The notes: generated by a model not told the origin, from the letters alone. Positions 24,727 to 33,888 are shown, numbered from the stretch's first letter. The stretch: DNA of 35,425 bases from an uncultured Bacteroidota bacterium (GCA_903819815.1 CAIJFC010000110.1:1-35425); one strand, 5' to 3'. Numbers and translations are program-made.

Positions 24727-27700
24727 CTAGAAATAAGCTCTAAGCTGAACGTTTCCCGTATGGATGGCATTACTATTTTCACTTTTTCTGCCTTGGTAAT
24801 TTAAATTAATATCTAAATAATCGGTGAGGTTTTTTTGAATTAGTAAGCGCCAAGTACTATTAGAACCCGGTTGTAATCCCTCCAACATTTCATAGGCTAC
24901 AGGCGTTAAACCACTTCCTACGAAGCCGTTTTCATAAATAGAAAATTCGCCATTCATAGTTAGTTTTTTTTCTGAAGAATAGGTGAAAGAAGTCCCAAAT
25001 CGGCTTTGCGCCAATGTTTCTAAGGAGCCTAAATTGTTTTTTTTGCTTTGATATTCGTAAAATAGATCCCAACTCGCATTTTTAGAGAATAAATAGGAAA
25101 TTTTAGGAGCCAGCTGATACCCTTTTAAAAGATAGTTTCTGGCAGAATAATTCTCTGACGACATCTCCGAATCAATAGTTTTCGAACCAAAATTCAAAAG
25201 CCAATTTTTTTCATATAAATGGGTGTATTGTAATTGATGCGATTGATTTGAATTTTCTTGAGAACCCACAGAAAGTAAGTTTTTTATTCTCCCCATCAGA
25301 AAAGTATAGGTCATAGAATGCTTTTGTTTGCCTCTATTAAAAAACAAACTGTTTCTAAAACTTGAATTCAAACCCAATAAATTGGTGTCATTTGAGCTAA
25401 ATGGATTAAAATCGAAATCATCACCAAGACGTTCTATTTTTCGTTCTCCAAGAAAAGCAGTTTGATTGTAGAAATAAGATAAAAGGTGTTTAAATCCTTT
25501 TTCATTTTGCCATTGACTCATATTTATTGTCACCGATTGAGAGAATTTATTCTGATGTGTTTTCAGGTAAACTTGGTTCGGTAAAAAGATCCTAATGTAT
25601 TTTGCTTGGTCTATAAAAGCGGCTACTTGAAACTCCTCTAAGTCTTGAATTCCGTTGCTATTATAATCACTCCAGGAGTAAATCCCACGTCCCGGCTCAA
25701 CCTCAAGGTAGGTAAATTCTTGTTGAGCAATAGACCCCGAATTGGTTTCATAAGCCGTTGTGAGCTGAATTAATTGATTAAAAAAACGATCATTATATAG
25801 TACTCTAGAATTTAATGAAGGCTCAGAAGCCCTGGTTAAATCGGTAAATTTTAAATTTCTGTAATTTACAAATACGGATAAATCACGAGCGTCTGTTTTT
25901 ATTAATTTGGATTTTAAATAATACGATTGGGAATTATTTACTCGTTTAATAATACCACTTTGGATACTATCATTCGACCTATTTAAATAGCCCAACTCCA
26001 CAAAAACTTTTGTACTATCGCCACGACCAATAAACCCTCCAATTTCAGTAAATTTCTGACTCAATGAAGAAAACAAGTTGGTTGACTTCAATTTTTCTTG
26101 GTTGTCTTCTAAACGCAATGTTGCTCCAGCCCAATTTTTATTATAATGATATTTTATCTGCGTTTGATTTCGAATAAAAACAGACGACGAATATTTACTT
26201 TCACTTTTCAAAAAACTACCTTTATTTTGAATATTCCATTTCTTCAAGGTTAAATTACCATTCAGCACTTGACGAGTCCCAGAAAAGCTGTCTTTGAATC
26301 CCAAATTTTCAAATTGATACGTAATATTTCCTTTTTCGGGAAGGTTAAAATGCAATCCTGAAACCAAATAGCTTTGTGTTCCAATGGGATTATTTAAATT
26401 CCAATCTCTATCAAATTCAATGGTAAACAATCGTTCAATAGTTTTAAATTGCTTTTGAATCAATTGATAATTGGTAAAAAAATCTATTTTCCATTTTTTT
26501 GAAAATAGTTGTTGCCGTAAATTAATTTTTCCCGCAATACCACGATTATCAGAATCATCGATGGAAGAAAACAGGTTATTATCGTTATTGCTAACGCCAA
26601 TTTCAAAATCCAAACTGGTTTTTTCTGAAGGGTTATACTTTCCTAAAACGGTCGCAATTTGAAGTTCTGTTGGAGCAATTAATCGTACTATTGGTTCGTA
26701 ATTTCCTTGGGGGATACCATTTATTGGCGCTACATAGCTGTATATTTTTCCGACTGCCGCAGCACTTGATAAAATATAATTTCCTAAATTAGTACCAATA
26801 AGTGAAAATTTTACATTGTACAATTCATCTGTAGGGACATTAGAATATACAAAAACAGAAATCCCATTAATTATCGTTTTTTTATAGAGTATTTTATTTT
26901 CCGAATAAGTATCCAAATAGGCTGAAGACGTTGACATTAAATCTGGATTATCACCAGCATTAACTAAAGTTTGAACTTGCCCAGCAGATAAATTTTGTTG
27001 CACAGCCTGGTTTTTCATATCATTTTCCGAATATAAATAACCTCCAATACTCCATTTTTCGTGTTCCTGTGTAGCCCCGGCATAAGTAATAAAACGCGTA
27101 TAATTTCTTTCTGAATATTGGTATTCTATCGAAATTCGCATTTCTGACGTTATAGGGAAAATGGAAGTAAACTTTATTTCACCCGCATTATAATCGATAA
27201 TATAATCGTTATTTTCTCCTCGCGTTAGTAGAATTCCATTCACATAAACGCGCTCAGAACCAGATATAACCAGGACGTATAATTCGCCATTTGCCCCTCG
27301 TAATTTATACGGCCCTTGATTCCCTTCTTGTCCTATAAAGGTGCTTTTCGCATATTTCCCCCTTACTAATGCTGCCGACGCGAAGACGGTGGTTTTCGAA
27401 TTGACGTTTCCAAATTCAAATCGGGAAGACAAACCTTGAACCTTTTTATTGAAATTTAAAAACTTCGAAGTTCTATTTTCTAAAAACAAATCACCCGCTC
27501 TTATGCTCCATTTGTCTGAACTTAATTCGATAAATAGTTGATCAAATTCATCTAGTCTCTGAGAATATCCTCCTTCTTGCAAAGGGATATTACTGTCTTG
27601 AATGGAAGCTCTTAAAGTCACTTTATCAGATATTTTTCCTGAAATTTGAAGATCTAAAGCGGAATTTAAAACCGAATTCTGATTGTTGCCAATAGTAATT

Positions 27701-28137
27701 CCTCTAGTTAAACTCCCAGAAGTGGTTAATCCGTCAAAAGGGACATATTTTTTCGCAGCAGCAAAATTAACTTGGTATAAATCTCCTAAAGCGGCATCGT
27801 TACTAACTACTCGACTTCTATCGTAAATGCTATATTCTTTAGTTAAGAAATCAGGAAACTTTAAAAATCGAACGGTTAAAGTGTCATTATAATTGGAAAA
27901 ACTAGGGTTAAATGTAAGTAGGCTTTTTTGAAAATCAATCTTATAATAGGAGGAATCAATAGGTTTTCCTTTGGCATTTTCTAATTTAAAAAAACTAGAA
28001 TTCAAACTAAGGCTATCCAGCTGAACCCCATTTTTTGAAGCTACTATTTTTTTGATTTTATAATGCGTAGAAAATTCTTGAGCCTTGAGCCCCGAGAATG
28101 AAATCAATAATAGCAAATAAAATAGCTTTCTCAACAT
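24727..28137 (-). CDS. Large predicted outer-membrane beta-barrel protein, function unknown
   Basis: A 1136-residue protein with a signal peptide (about 1-19, SGLKAQ), a short soluble N-terminal part, then a glycine-rich conserved stretch near 135-250 (SGSLTRGITIGNNQN, RASIQDSNIPLQEGG, WSIRAGDLFLENR). Hundreds of residues of alternating polar/aromatic strands follow, ending in LRAYF, a typical barrel terminus. A calcium-type loop, DYNSNGIQDLEEF, lies near residue 820-832. I do not recognise a named family; it looks like a conserved Bacteroidota barrel, possibly part of surface-protein handling given the T9SS genes next to it. That link is context only. It converges with adhesin 2 (9 bases apart) and has its own promoter at 28160-28191. 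Confidence 0.75.
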   Translation of the reverse strand: MLRKLFYLLLLISFSGLKAQEFSTHYKIKKIVASKNGVQLDSLSLNSSFFKLENAKGKPIDSSYYKIDFQKSLLTFNPSFSNYNDTLTVRFLKFPDFLTKEYSIYDRSRVVSNDAALGDLYQVNFAAAKKYVPFDGLTTSGSLTRGITIGNNQNSVLNSALDLQISGKISDKVTLRASIQDSNIPLQEGGYSQRLDEFDQLFIELSSDKWSIRAGDLFLENRTSKFLNFNKKVQGLSSRFEFGNVNSKTTVFASAALVRGKYAKSTFIGQEGNQGPYKLRGANGELYVLVISGSERVYVNGILLTRGENNDYIIDYNAGEIKFTSIFPITSEMRISIEYQYSERNYTRFITYAGATQEHEKWSIGGYLYSENDMKNQAVQQNLSAGQVQTLVNAGDNPDLMSTSSAYLDTYSENKILYKKTIINGISVFVYSNVPTDELYNVKFSLIGTNLGNYILSSAAAVGKIYSYVAPINGIPQGNYEPIVRLIAPTELQIATVLGKYNPSEKTSLDFEIGVSNNDNNLFSSIDDSDNRGIAGKINLRQQLFSKKWKIDFFTNYQLIQKQFKTIERLFTIEFDRDWNLNNPIGTQSYLVSGLHFNLPEKGNITYQFENLGFKDSFSGTRQVLNGNLTLKKWNIQNKGSFLKSESKYSSSVFIRNQTQIKYHYNKNWAGATLRLEDNQEKLKSTNLFSSLSQKFTEIGGFIGRGDSTKVFVELGYLNRSNDSIQSGIIKRVNNSQSYYLKSKLIKTDARDLSVFVNYRNLKFTDLTRASEPSLNSRVLYNDRFFNQLIQLTTAYETNSGSIAQQEFTYLEVEPGRGIYSWSDYNSNGIQDLEEFQVAAFIDQAKYIRIFLPNQVYLKTHQNKFSQSVTINMSQWQNEKGFKHLLSYFYNQTAFLGERKIERLGDDFDFNPFSSNDTNLLGLNSSFRNSLFFNRGKQKHSMTYTFLMGRIKNLLSVGSQENSNQSHQLQYTHLYEKNWLLNFGSKTIDSEMSSENYSARNYLLKGYQLAPKISYLFSKNASWDLFYEYQSKKNNLGSLETLAQSRFGTSFTYSSEKKLTMNGEFSIYENGFVGSGLTPVAYEMLEGLQPGSNSTWRLLIQKNLTDYLDINLNYQGRKSENSNAIHTGNVQLRAYF

Positions 28138-28159
28138 AACAAGTATAACGCACAGACAT

Positions 28160-28191
28160 CAAAAGTAGTGTGTTTTGTTTGAAAAAGCCAA
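28160..28191 (-). promoter_or_regulatory. Promoter for the large barrel gene (TTG-N21-TACTTTTG)
   Basis: On the minus strand TTG at 28191-28189 and TACTTTTG at 28167-28160, spaced 21 bases. The -7 box ends 22 bases before the ATG at 28137, giving a leader of about 15 bases. It separates this gene from the aspartate kinase pair upstream. Confidence 0.7.
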
Positions 28192-28222
28192 GATTTGAAT
28201 TTTCAATAGCCCAATTGCTTTT

Positions 28223-29482
28223 TTAATTTTCCTCTTTTGTGATAATTTGCATCGTTTCGCGACTCACTTGTTTCAATAAAACCACCTTGTTTTTTTCAAC
28301 AATTTGGGCTGCTTTTTCATCAAAATGGCGAATGGTAAATAGAGAAACATTCTCGTTATAGGATATTTTAAATTTCTTAGACAGTATGGATTTTAGAGAA
28401 TTAAAATTCCCGAATTTATCATCAATACAGACAGAAAAACTAATTGCAGAATTTTGAATCAAACTCACTTTCATTTTATAATCGTGTAAAAGCGAAAATA
28501 TTTCACTTATGTTTTCCTCCATTATAAATGAAAAATCTATTGAAGAAAGAGAAAGTAACAATTGGTTTTTCTTTAAAATAAAACAAGGCAAATGAGGATC
28601 TAAATCGGCGCCTTTAGACACGCTTGTTCCCGGCAACGTTGGATTAATAAATGATTTTACAAATAACGGAATTTCCTTCTTTTGTAGGGGCTGTAACGTT
28701 TTTGGGTGAATTACTGTTGCACCATAAAAGGCCAATTCGATTGCTTCACGATAAGAAATTTGATTTAATAACTTCGCATTTTCAAAATAACGAGGATCGG
28801 CATTCATCACTCCAGGAACGTCTTTCCAAATCGTAACACTTTCAGCATTTAGGCAATAGGCAAAAATAGCCGCAGTATAATCAGAGCCTTCGCGACCTAA
28901 AGTGGTGGTAAAATTATTCTCATCTGAACCTAGGAAACCTTGTGTTACATTTAGAATTTTTTTCTTAACGGTTTTTGAAATCAATTTTTGAGTGGTGTCC
29001 CAATTCACGTTAGCGTCTCGGTAATTGGCATCGGTTTTAATTAAAGTTCTAACATCAATCCACTGGGTTTTTATTCCCGTAAAACTCATATAATGACTTA
29101 TTATTGTTGTAGAAATTAATTCACCAAAACTCACAATTTGGTCATAAACAAAATTATAATTGGGGGATTTATTCTGACTTACAAAATGGTCTAATTCAGC
29201 AAATAACGAATTTACATCTTTAAATACGGCATTTTTATCGTCTTCAAATAAATCTAAAAGAATTTGATTGTGGTATTTTTTTACTTCTTGAATCGAAGAT
29301 TGTAACTCAGGAGATTTATCAAAATAGTTATTTAGAACGACTTCAAGGGCATTAGTAGTTTTTCCCATCGCAGAAACCACTAATAGAACGTCCTCAAAAC
29401 CTACAGTTTGCAATACATTGTGAACGTTTCTAATACCTTCAGCATCTTTAACCGATGCGCCTCCAAATTTAAATATTCTCAT
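28223..29482 (-). CDS. Aspartate kinase
   Basis: Phosphorylates aspartate, the entry step to lysine, threonine, methionine and diaminopimelate. In 419 residues: kinase domain with KFGGASV at 5-11, QGFLGSDENNFTTTLGREGSDYTAA (the GREGSD form of the substrate/ATP loop) and PGVMNADPR, then C-terminal ACT regulatory sequence (about 300-419), so feedback control by an amino acid is expected. The protein is monofunctional, with no homoserine dehydrogenase fused. The GNAT gene lies 12 bases upstream on the same strand and both are likely read from the promoter at 30056-30084. Isozyme class (lysine- or threonine-sensitive) cannot be fixed from sequence reading alone. Confidence 0.93.
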   Translation of the reverse strand: MRIFKFGGASVKDAEGIRNVHNVLQTVGFEDVLLVVSAMGKTTNALEVVLNNYFDKSPELQSSIQEVKKYHNQILLDLFEDDKNAVFKDVNSLFAELDHFVSQNKSPNYNFVYDQIVSFGELISTTIISHYMSFTGIKTQWIDVRTLIKTDANYRDANVNWDTTQKLISKTVKKKILNVTQGFLGSDENNFTTTLGREGSDYTAAIFAYCLNAESVTIWKDVPGVMNADPRYFENAKLLNQISYREAIELAFYGATVIHPKTLQPLQKKEIPLFVKSFINPTLPGTSVSKGADLDPHLPCFILKKNQLLLSLSSIDFSFIMEENISEIFSLLHDYKMKVSLIQNSAISFSVCIDDKFGNFNSLKSILSKKFKISYNENVSLFTIRHFDEKAAQIVEKNKVVLLKQVSRETMQIITKEEN

Positions 29483-29494
29483 TTCTTAAGATAA

Positions 29495-29974
29495 TTATAG
29501 TTTGTTTTTCTCTAAAAAAGCGTCAATTCCTTTTTCGTCCATTTGAGCTACAAGCCAATCTTTATATACCCGCGCCCCAGATTTTTCATAAAATTCAATA
29601 GCTGGCGTATTCCAATCCAATACATTCCATTCAATTCTTCGAACGCCATCATATTTGCCTTGAGCAATCACTTCGGAATACAATTTAAACCCCAATCCCA
29701 ATCCTCTTTTATCTTCCTTAATGATTAAGTCTTCAAGGTGAATTGTTTTGCCTTTCCAGGTTGAATACCGATAATAATACAAAGCCATTCCCACAATTCC
29801 TTCATTATCTTCGGCAATAAAAGTATGAAATAATGGGCTTTCGCCAAATCCATCTCGCTCTAAATCGGCAACAGTTACCGCGACAGCGTTGGGTTCTTTC
29901 TCAAAAGTAGCAAGTTCCTTTATCAGACTTAAAACCGCTGTCATGTCATCAATTTTTCCTTTTCTTATGTTCAT
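29495..29974 (-). CDS. GNAT N-acetyltransferase, diamine/spermidine acetyltransferase-like
   Basis: A 159-residue GNAT enzyme. IHLEDLIIKEDKRGLGLGFKLYSEV (about 79-103) is motif A with the R-x-x-G-x-G acetyl-CoA loop (RGLGLG), and WNVLDWNTPAIEFYEKSGA (about 116-134) is the motif B form seen in SSAT/diamine acetyltransferases. The FEKEP and ALYYYRYSTWKGK segments also resemble that subgroup. A polyamine or amino-acid-derived amine is a reasonable substrate guess; being first in an operon with aspartate kinase, it might instead act on a related amine. It is preceded by a well-formed promoter. Confidence 0.85.
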   Translation of the reverse strand: MNIRKGKIDDMTAVLSLIKELATFEKEPNAVAVTVADLERDGFGESPLFHTFIAEDNEGIVGMALYYYRYSTWKGKTIHLEDLIIKEDKRGLGLGFKLYSEVIAQGKYDGVRRIEWNVLDWNTPAIEFYEKSGARVYKDWLVAQMDEKGIDAFLEKNKL

Positions 29975-30055
29975 TAAATGGACTTATTGGTATAGAATTC
30001 TTAATTTGAAACTTGTAAAAAAACAGATTTAAAATTTAAATTGCTAATTATTCAG

Positions 30056-30084
30056 CAAATATACAAATCTGACAAACTATCCAA
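30056..30084 (-). promoter_or_regulatory. Promoter for the GNAT-aspartate kinase operon (TTG-N18-TATATTTG)
   Basis: On the minus strand TTG at 30084-30082 and TATATTTG at 30063-30056 with an 18-base spacer, near the centre of the accepted spacing and the best-formed promoter in the window. The transcript would start near 30049, leaving a leader of about 75 bases before the GNAT ATG. Confidence 0.78.
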
Positions 30085-30114
30085 TAAAATTCGACGCATT
30101 ATCACAAAAATAAC

Positions 30115-30122
30115 GATATTTG
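30115..30122 (+). promoter_or_regulatory. Possible promoter -7 box for fbp (GATATTTG)
   Basis: GATATTTG matches TAnnTTTG at all fixed positions except the first. It lies 27 bases before the fbp ATG at 30150, a usual distance, but no TTG sits at the -33 spacing. It overlaps the TTG at 30120 that would give a longer fbp frame. Confidence 0.4.
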
Positions 30123-30149
30123 TGGAAAATTAACTACAACGTTATAGTA

Positions 30150-31169
30150 ATGGAACACCGCAATAGAACACTGGGAGAATTTATTATCGAAAACCAAAAT
30201 TCGTTTCAATATTCATCAGGGGAATTGTCAAGAATTATCAATTCTATTCGATTAGCCGCAAAAGTGGTCAACTATAAAGTAAATAAAGCCGGATTAGTTG
30301 ACATTATTGGAGCTGCTGGAGAGCAAAATATTCAGGGCGAAGACCAACAAAAGCTGGATGTTTATGCTAATGAGATTTTCATTCAAACACTTATAAATCG
30401 AGAAATTGTTTGCGGAATTGCTTCCGAAGAAAACGATGAGTTTATTACTGTTGCAGGAAATGACAATTGCCATAACAACAAATACGTGGTTTTAATGGAT
30501 CCGCTTGATGGATCTTCAAATATTGATGTGAATGTTTCTTTAGGGACCATTTTTTCAGTATATCGTAGAGTTTCACCCGTAGGAACCCCTGTTACAATTG
30601 AGGATTTTCTTCAACCAGGAATCAATCAGGTTGCAGCCGGTTATGTAATTTACGGAACTTCAACCATGCTAGTTTATACTACTGGTGACGGCGTGAACGG
30701 ATTTACTCTGAACCCCGCAATTGGAACTTTCTATCTTTCACATCCGAATATGAAATTTGCCGAAGATGGAACTATTTATTCTATTAATGAAGGAAATTAC
30801 ATCCATTTTCCGCAAGGAGTAAAAGATTACATTAAATATTGCCAAACCGAAGAAGGCGACAGGCCTTACACTTCAAGATACATTGGAAGTTTGGTTTCCG
30901 ATTTTCATAGAAATATGATTAAAGGCGGAATTTACATTTATCCAACGAGTTCGAAATCTCCAAATGGAAAATTACGGTTGTTGTACGAATGCAATCCGAT
31001 GGCTTTTATTGCTGAACAAGCTGGTGGGAAAGCGTCAGACGGATATACTAGAATCATGGAAATTCAGCCTAATGAACTGCATGAAAGAGCCCCTTTTTTC
31101 TGCGGAAGTAGCAATATGGTGGATAAAGCCGAAGAATTTATGCGACTTGCAAAATTAAGCAAGTACTAA
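30150..31169 (+). CDS. fbp: Fructose-1,6-bisphosphatase, class I
   Basis: Hydrolyses fructose-1,6-bisphosphate to fructose-6-phosphate, the committing step of gluconeogenesis. From the ATG at 30150 (339 residues): metal-binding acidic residues in IASEENDEF, the LMDPLDGSSNIDVNVSLGT signature (Asp-Pro-x-Asp-Gly-Ser-Ser), and GKLRLLYECNPMAFIAEQAGGKA, the conserved C-terminal active-site segment. The longer frame begins at a TTG (30120) that overlaps a possible promoter box and adds residues (WKINYNVIV) not expected in the family. It is transcribed alone and diverges from the GNAT-aspartate kinase operon. Confidence 0.95.
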   Translation: MEHRNRTLGEFIIENQNSFQYSSGELSRIINSIRLAAKVVNYKVNKAGLVDIIGAAGEQNIQGEDQQKLDVYANEIFIQTLINREIVCGIASEENDEFITVAGNDNCHNNKYVVLMDPLDGSSNIDVNVSLGTIFSVYRRVSPVGTPVTIEDFLQPGINQVAAGYVIYGTSTMLVYTTGDGVNGFTLNPAIGTFYLSHPNMKFAEDGTIYSINEGNYIHFPQGVKDYIKYCQTEEGDRPYTSRYIGSLVSDFHRNMIKGGIYIYPTSSKSPNGKLRLLYECNPMAFIAEQAGGKASDGYTRIMEIQPNELHERAPFFCGSSNMVDKAEEFMRLAKLSKY

Positions 31170-31240
31170 ACATCGAAATTTTATCCATTTTTTTGTTAAC
31201 CTAAACTAAAATCCAACACTTTTATTTTCAAAATAATTCG

Positions 31241-31248
31241 TAAGTTTG
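31241..31248 (+). promoter_or_regulatory. Promoter -7 box (TAAGTTTG) for the HupE-deaminase-protease operon
   Basis: TAAGTTTG is a full match to TAnnTTTG, 28 bases before the HupE/UreJ-like ATG at 31277. No -33 TTG at the expected distance. The three genes downstream are contiguous, so this probably drives all of them. Confidence 0.6.
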
Positions 31249-31276
31249 ACATTCATTAAATCGCTAAAAATAGCCT

Positions 31277-31870
31277 ATGTCGGATTTTTGGATTTACTTC
31301 GAAGTTGGAATGCGTCACGTATTAAATATATTTTCCTACGATCACGTATTGTTTTTAATTGCATTAAGCGTTCCTTATGTATTTAAAGATTGGAAAAAAG
31401 TATTACTATTAATCTCCCTTTTTACAGTTGGTCACACCATAGCATTACTGCTTTCGGTATATGGAATTGTAGTTGTGAAAATTAATTTGATAGAATTTTT
31501 AATACCAATTACCATTTTAATAACGGCATTATTTCACCTTTTTACTGCTGGAAAAACAGCTAAAAAAGAAAGCATAAGTGTTATTGGTTTTATAGCGTTG
31601 TTTTTTGGAATTATACACGGGTTGGGTTATGCAACTTATTTTAAATCAATAATTGGAGTAAAATCAGAATCAAAATTACTGCCGCTTTTAGAGTTTGCTA
31701 CAGGAATTGAAGCTGCGCAAATTATTGTTGTATTAATAGCATTAATTGCCGCTTATTGTGTGCAAACACTCTTTCGATTTTCAAAAAGAGATTGGACATT
31801 AGTAATGTCTTCATTTGTAATTGGCGTAGTTTTGCCAATGATAATTGAAAGTAAAATTTGGATTAGATAA
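31277..31870 (+). CDS. HupE/UreJ family membrane protein
   Basis: A 197-residue membrane protein with about six spans. The conserved histidine motifs of the HupE/UreJ group are present: YDHVLFLI near 20-27, VGHTIALLLS near 55-64 and GIIHGLGYA near 114-122. In hydrogenase and urease systems such proteins are thought to move nickel or related metals, but no hydrogenase or urease gene is in view, and the stand-alone Bacteroidota form may carry another metal. The stop is followed after 1 base by the deaminase ATG, so it heads a tight operon. Confidence 0.82.
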   Translation: MSDFWIYFEVGMRHVLNIFSYDHVLFLIALSVPYVFKDWKKVLLLISLFTVGHTIALLLSVYGIVVVKINLIEFLIPITILITALFHLFTAGKTAKKESISVIGFIALFFGIIHGLGYATYFKSIIGVKSESKLLPLLEFATGIEAAQIIVVLIALIAAYCVQTLFRFSKRDWTLVMSSFVIGVVLPMIIESKIWIR

Positions 31871-31871
31871 A

Positions 31872-32303
31872 ATGGAAAAAACAAAATTAAATAAATACGA
31901 TAAAGCCTATCTTCGAATTGCTTCTGAATGGGGACAACTTTCCTATTGCAAACGCCGTCAAGTGGGAGCAATAATTGTTCGCGACAGAATGATTATTTCT
32001 GATGGATACAATGGCACGCCTTCAGGATTTGAAAATTGTTGTGAAGATGAAGAAGGGTTAACCCAATGGTTTGTCCTTCACGCTGAAGCAAATGCTATTT
32101 TGAAAGTAGCTCGTTCTACACAAACTTGTGATGGAGCAACGCTGTACATTACCCTTTCCCCTTGTAAAGAATGCAGTAAACTAATTCACCAATCAGGGAT
32201 AAAAAGAGTCGTTTATCAAAACGGCTATCGCGATGATTCAGGACTTCAATTTTTGATGAAAGCAGGAATCGAAGTAGAACAAATTTCGGATTTAGATTCA
32301 TAA
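31872..32303 (+). CDS. dCMP deaminase family protein (ComEB-like)
   Basis: A zinc-dependent cytidine/deoxycytidylate deaminase, expected to turn dCMP into dUMP for thymidylate supply. From the ATG at 31872 (143 residues): YCKRRQVGAIIVRD, DGYNGTPSG, then zinc and catalytic residues H70-A-E72 in VLHAEANAI and C98-K-E-C101 in SPCKEC. These match the dCMP deaminase type with its extra CCEDEEG segment. The longer frame from 31845 overlaps the HupE stop region and adds nothing conserved. Its TAA (32301-32303) touches the protease ATG with no gap. Confidence 0.9.
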   Translation: MEKTKLNKYDKAYLRIASEWGQLSYCKRRQVGAIIVRDRMIISDGYNGTPSGFENCCEDEEGLTQWFVLHAEANAILKVARSTQTCDGATLYITLSPCKECSKLIHQSGIKRVVYQNGYRDDSGLQFLMKAGIEVEQISDLDS

Positions 32304-33878
32304 ATGAAAATCAACCCCAACTACTATCCTGTTTTGTTTTTTGGAACCTTAGCCCTAGGAATAGTGCTTGGCGCAACTCTTAATTTTCCATTTCAAGGCA
32401 ATTTATCGGCCTCAGAAAACCATAGAAACAAGCTAAATAAATTAATTGATTTTATTGATAATGAGTATGTTGACAAAGTGAATACCGATTCCATTGTAGA
32501 TTTAGCCGCATCCAATATCCTTGACAAATTAGACCCACATTCTGTTTATGTTCCAAAAAGTGAACAAACGCAACTTGCAGAAACCATGAAAGGCGATTTT
32601 GTGGGAATTGGAGTTAATTTTTATATGTTAAATGACACCATAGCTATTGTAAATCCAGTGGTGGGTGGCCCTTCAGAAAAAGCAGGAATAAAATCGGGAG
32701 ATCGAATATTGTATGCTAACAAAGAAAAGTTATTTGGTAGAAATCTAACTTCGGAAGATTTATATTCAAGGTTAAAAGGAGAAAAAGGAACAGATGTTAC
32801 GCTCACAATTTATAGAAAAAGCGAAAACAAAAAACTACAAATCCAGTTAAAACGAGGTGTTGTTGCCATAGAAAGCATTGCTGCCTCAGTAATGATAAAT
32901 CCAACTTTAGGATATATTAAAATCAATCGTTTTGCCGAAACTACTCACGACGAATTTAAAAAAGGGTTACTTGAATTAAAAAAACTAGGCGCAAAATCAC
33001 TGGTAATTGATGTTCGTGATAACGGCGGCGGCTACATGGAAATTGCAGCTAAAATTGCCGATGAATTATTAAAAGACAAGCAATTAATAGTTTTTACCAA
33101 AAATAAAAAAGGGAAAATAGACAAGACCTATGCTACGGAAGACGGAGAATTTGAAACAGGAAAAGTATATATTTTAATTAATGAAAATTCTGCTTCAGCA
33201 AGTGAAATCTTAGCCGGTGCAATTCAAGACAACGACCGTGGAACAGTTATTGGACGACGATCCTTTGGAAAAGGCTTGGTGCAACGCGAAATGAATTTTC
33301 AAGACGGATCTGCCGTTCGACTCACTATTGCTAGGTATTACACTCCAACCGGTCGTTCTATTCAAAAACCATACGAAAAAGGAATCGACGATTATAATAG
33401 CGATTTCGACAAACGAATGACGAGCGGAGAATTGTATAAAAAAGATTTTATTAAAGTAGATTCTAAACTTAAATATAAAACTCCAAAAGGGAATATTGTT
33501 TATGGCGGAGGCGGAATTGTGCCCGATGTTTTTGTGCCTCTAGAAGTAGAACACGGCGAAGAAGGCGTAATTTATTTGATGCAATCTGGGGCAGTTGGGT
33601 ATTTTGTTTTTGAAGAATTAGACAAAAATAGAAAGCAATTTCAAGGATTGAAAATAGCTCAAATGATCTCAAAAATCGAAAACGGTGAAATTTATTATGA
33701 AAATTTCAAAAAATATTTGTCAAAAAACGGCTTGGTTCTAAAATTAGATAAAGACAAAAAGTGGGTAAAAAGATATTTAACTGCAGAATTTGTAAGACAA
33801 TTATTTGGCGAGAAATACTATTATTCGCTAATAGTTAAGGAAGATGCGATGATAAAAAAAGCGCAATCTTTAAAATAA
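32304..33878 (+). CDS. S41 family carboxy-terminal processing protease (CtpA/Prc-like)
   Basis: A periplasmic or membrane-anchored serine protease that trims or degrades envelope proteins from the C-terminus. Across 524 residues: an N-terminal membrane anchor or signal (about 8-26), a PDZ domain (about 85-170, with GVNFYMLNDTIAIVNPV and PSEKAGIKSGDRI), then the S41 core with catalytic S298 in SASASE and K323 in SFGKGLVQ, 25 residues apart as in Prc. Both catalytic residues are intact. The ATG follows the deaminase stop directly. Targets are unknown. The gene converges with the small protein at 33889. Confidence 0.93.
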   Translation: MKINPNYYPVLFFGTLALGIVLGATLNFPFQGNLSASENHRNKLNKLIDFIDNEYVDKVNTDSIVDLAASNILDKLDPHSVYVPKSEQTQLAETMKGDFVGIGVNFYMLNDTIAIVNPVVGGPSEKAGIKSGDRILYANKEKLFGRNLTSEDLYSRLKGEKGTDVTLTIYRKSENKKLQIQLKRGVVAIESIAASVMINPTLGYIKINRFAETTHDEFKKGLLELKKLGAKSLVIDVRDNGGGYMEIAAKIADELLKDKQLIVFTKNKKGKIDKTYATEDGEFETGKVYILINENSASASEILAGAIQDNDRGTVIGRRSFGKGLVQREMNFQDGSAVRLTIARYYTPTGRSIQKPYEKGIDDYNSDFDKRMTSGELYKKDFIKVDSKLKYKTPKGNIVYGGGGIVPDVFVPLEVEHGEEGVIYLMQSGAVGYFVFEELDKNRKQFQGLKIAQMISKIENGEIYYENFKKYLSKNGLVLKLDKDKKWVKRYLTAEFVRQLFGEKYYYSLIVKEDAMIKKAQSLK

Positions 33879-33888
33879 AAAATGCAAC

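Noticed and set aside
28192..28222. Terminator after aspartate kinase
   Set aside because: Only short, widely spaced complementary stretches (AAAAGC with GCTTTT) and a small TTGAA/TTCAA palindrome; too weak to call.
30120..30149. TTG start adding ten residues to fbp
   Set aside because: It overlaps a promoter-like box and lies outside the conserved family N-terminus, which begins at ATG 30150.
31845..31871. Longer dCMP deaminase start within the HupE gene
   Set aside because: ATG 31872 gives the usual N-terminus and a 1-base gap; the extra residues only overlap the HupE end.
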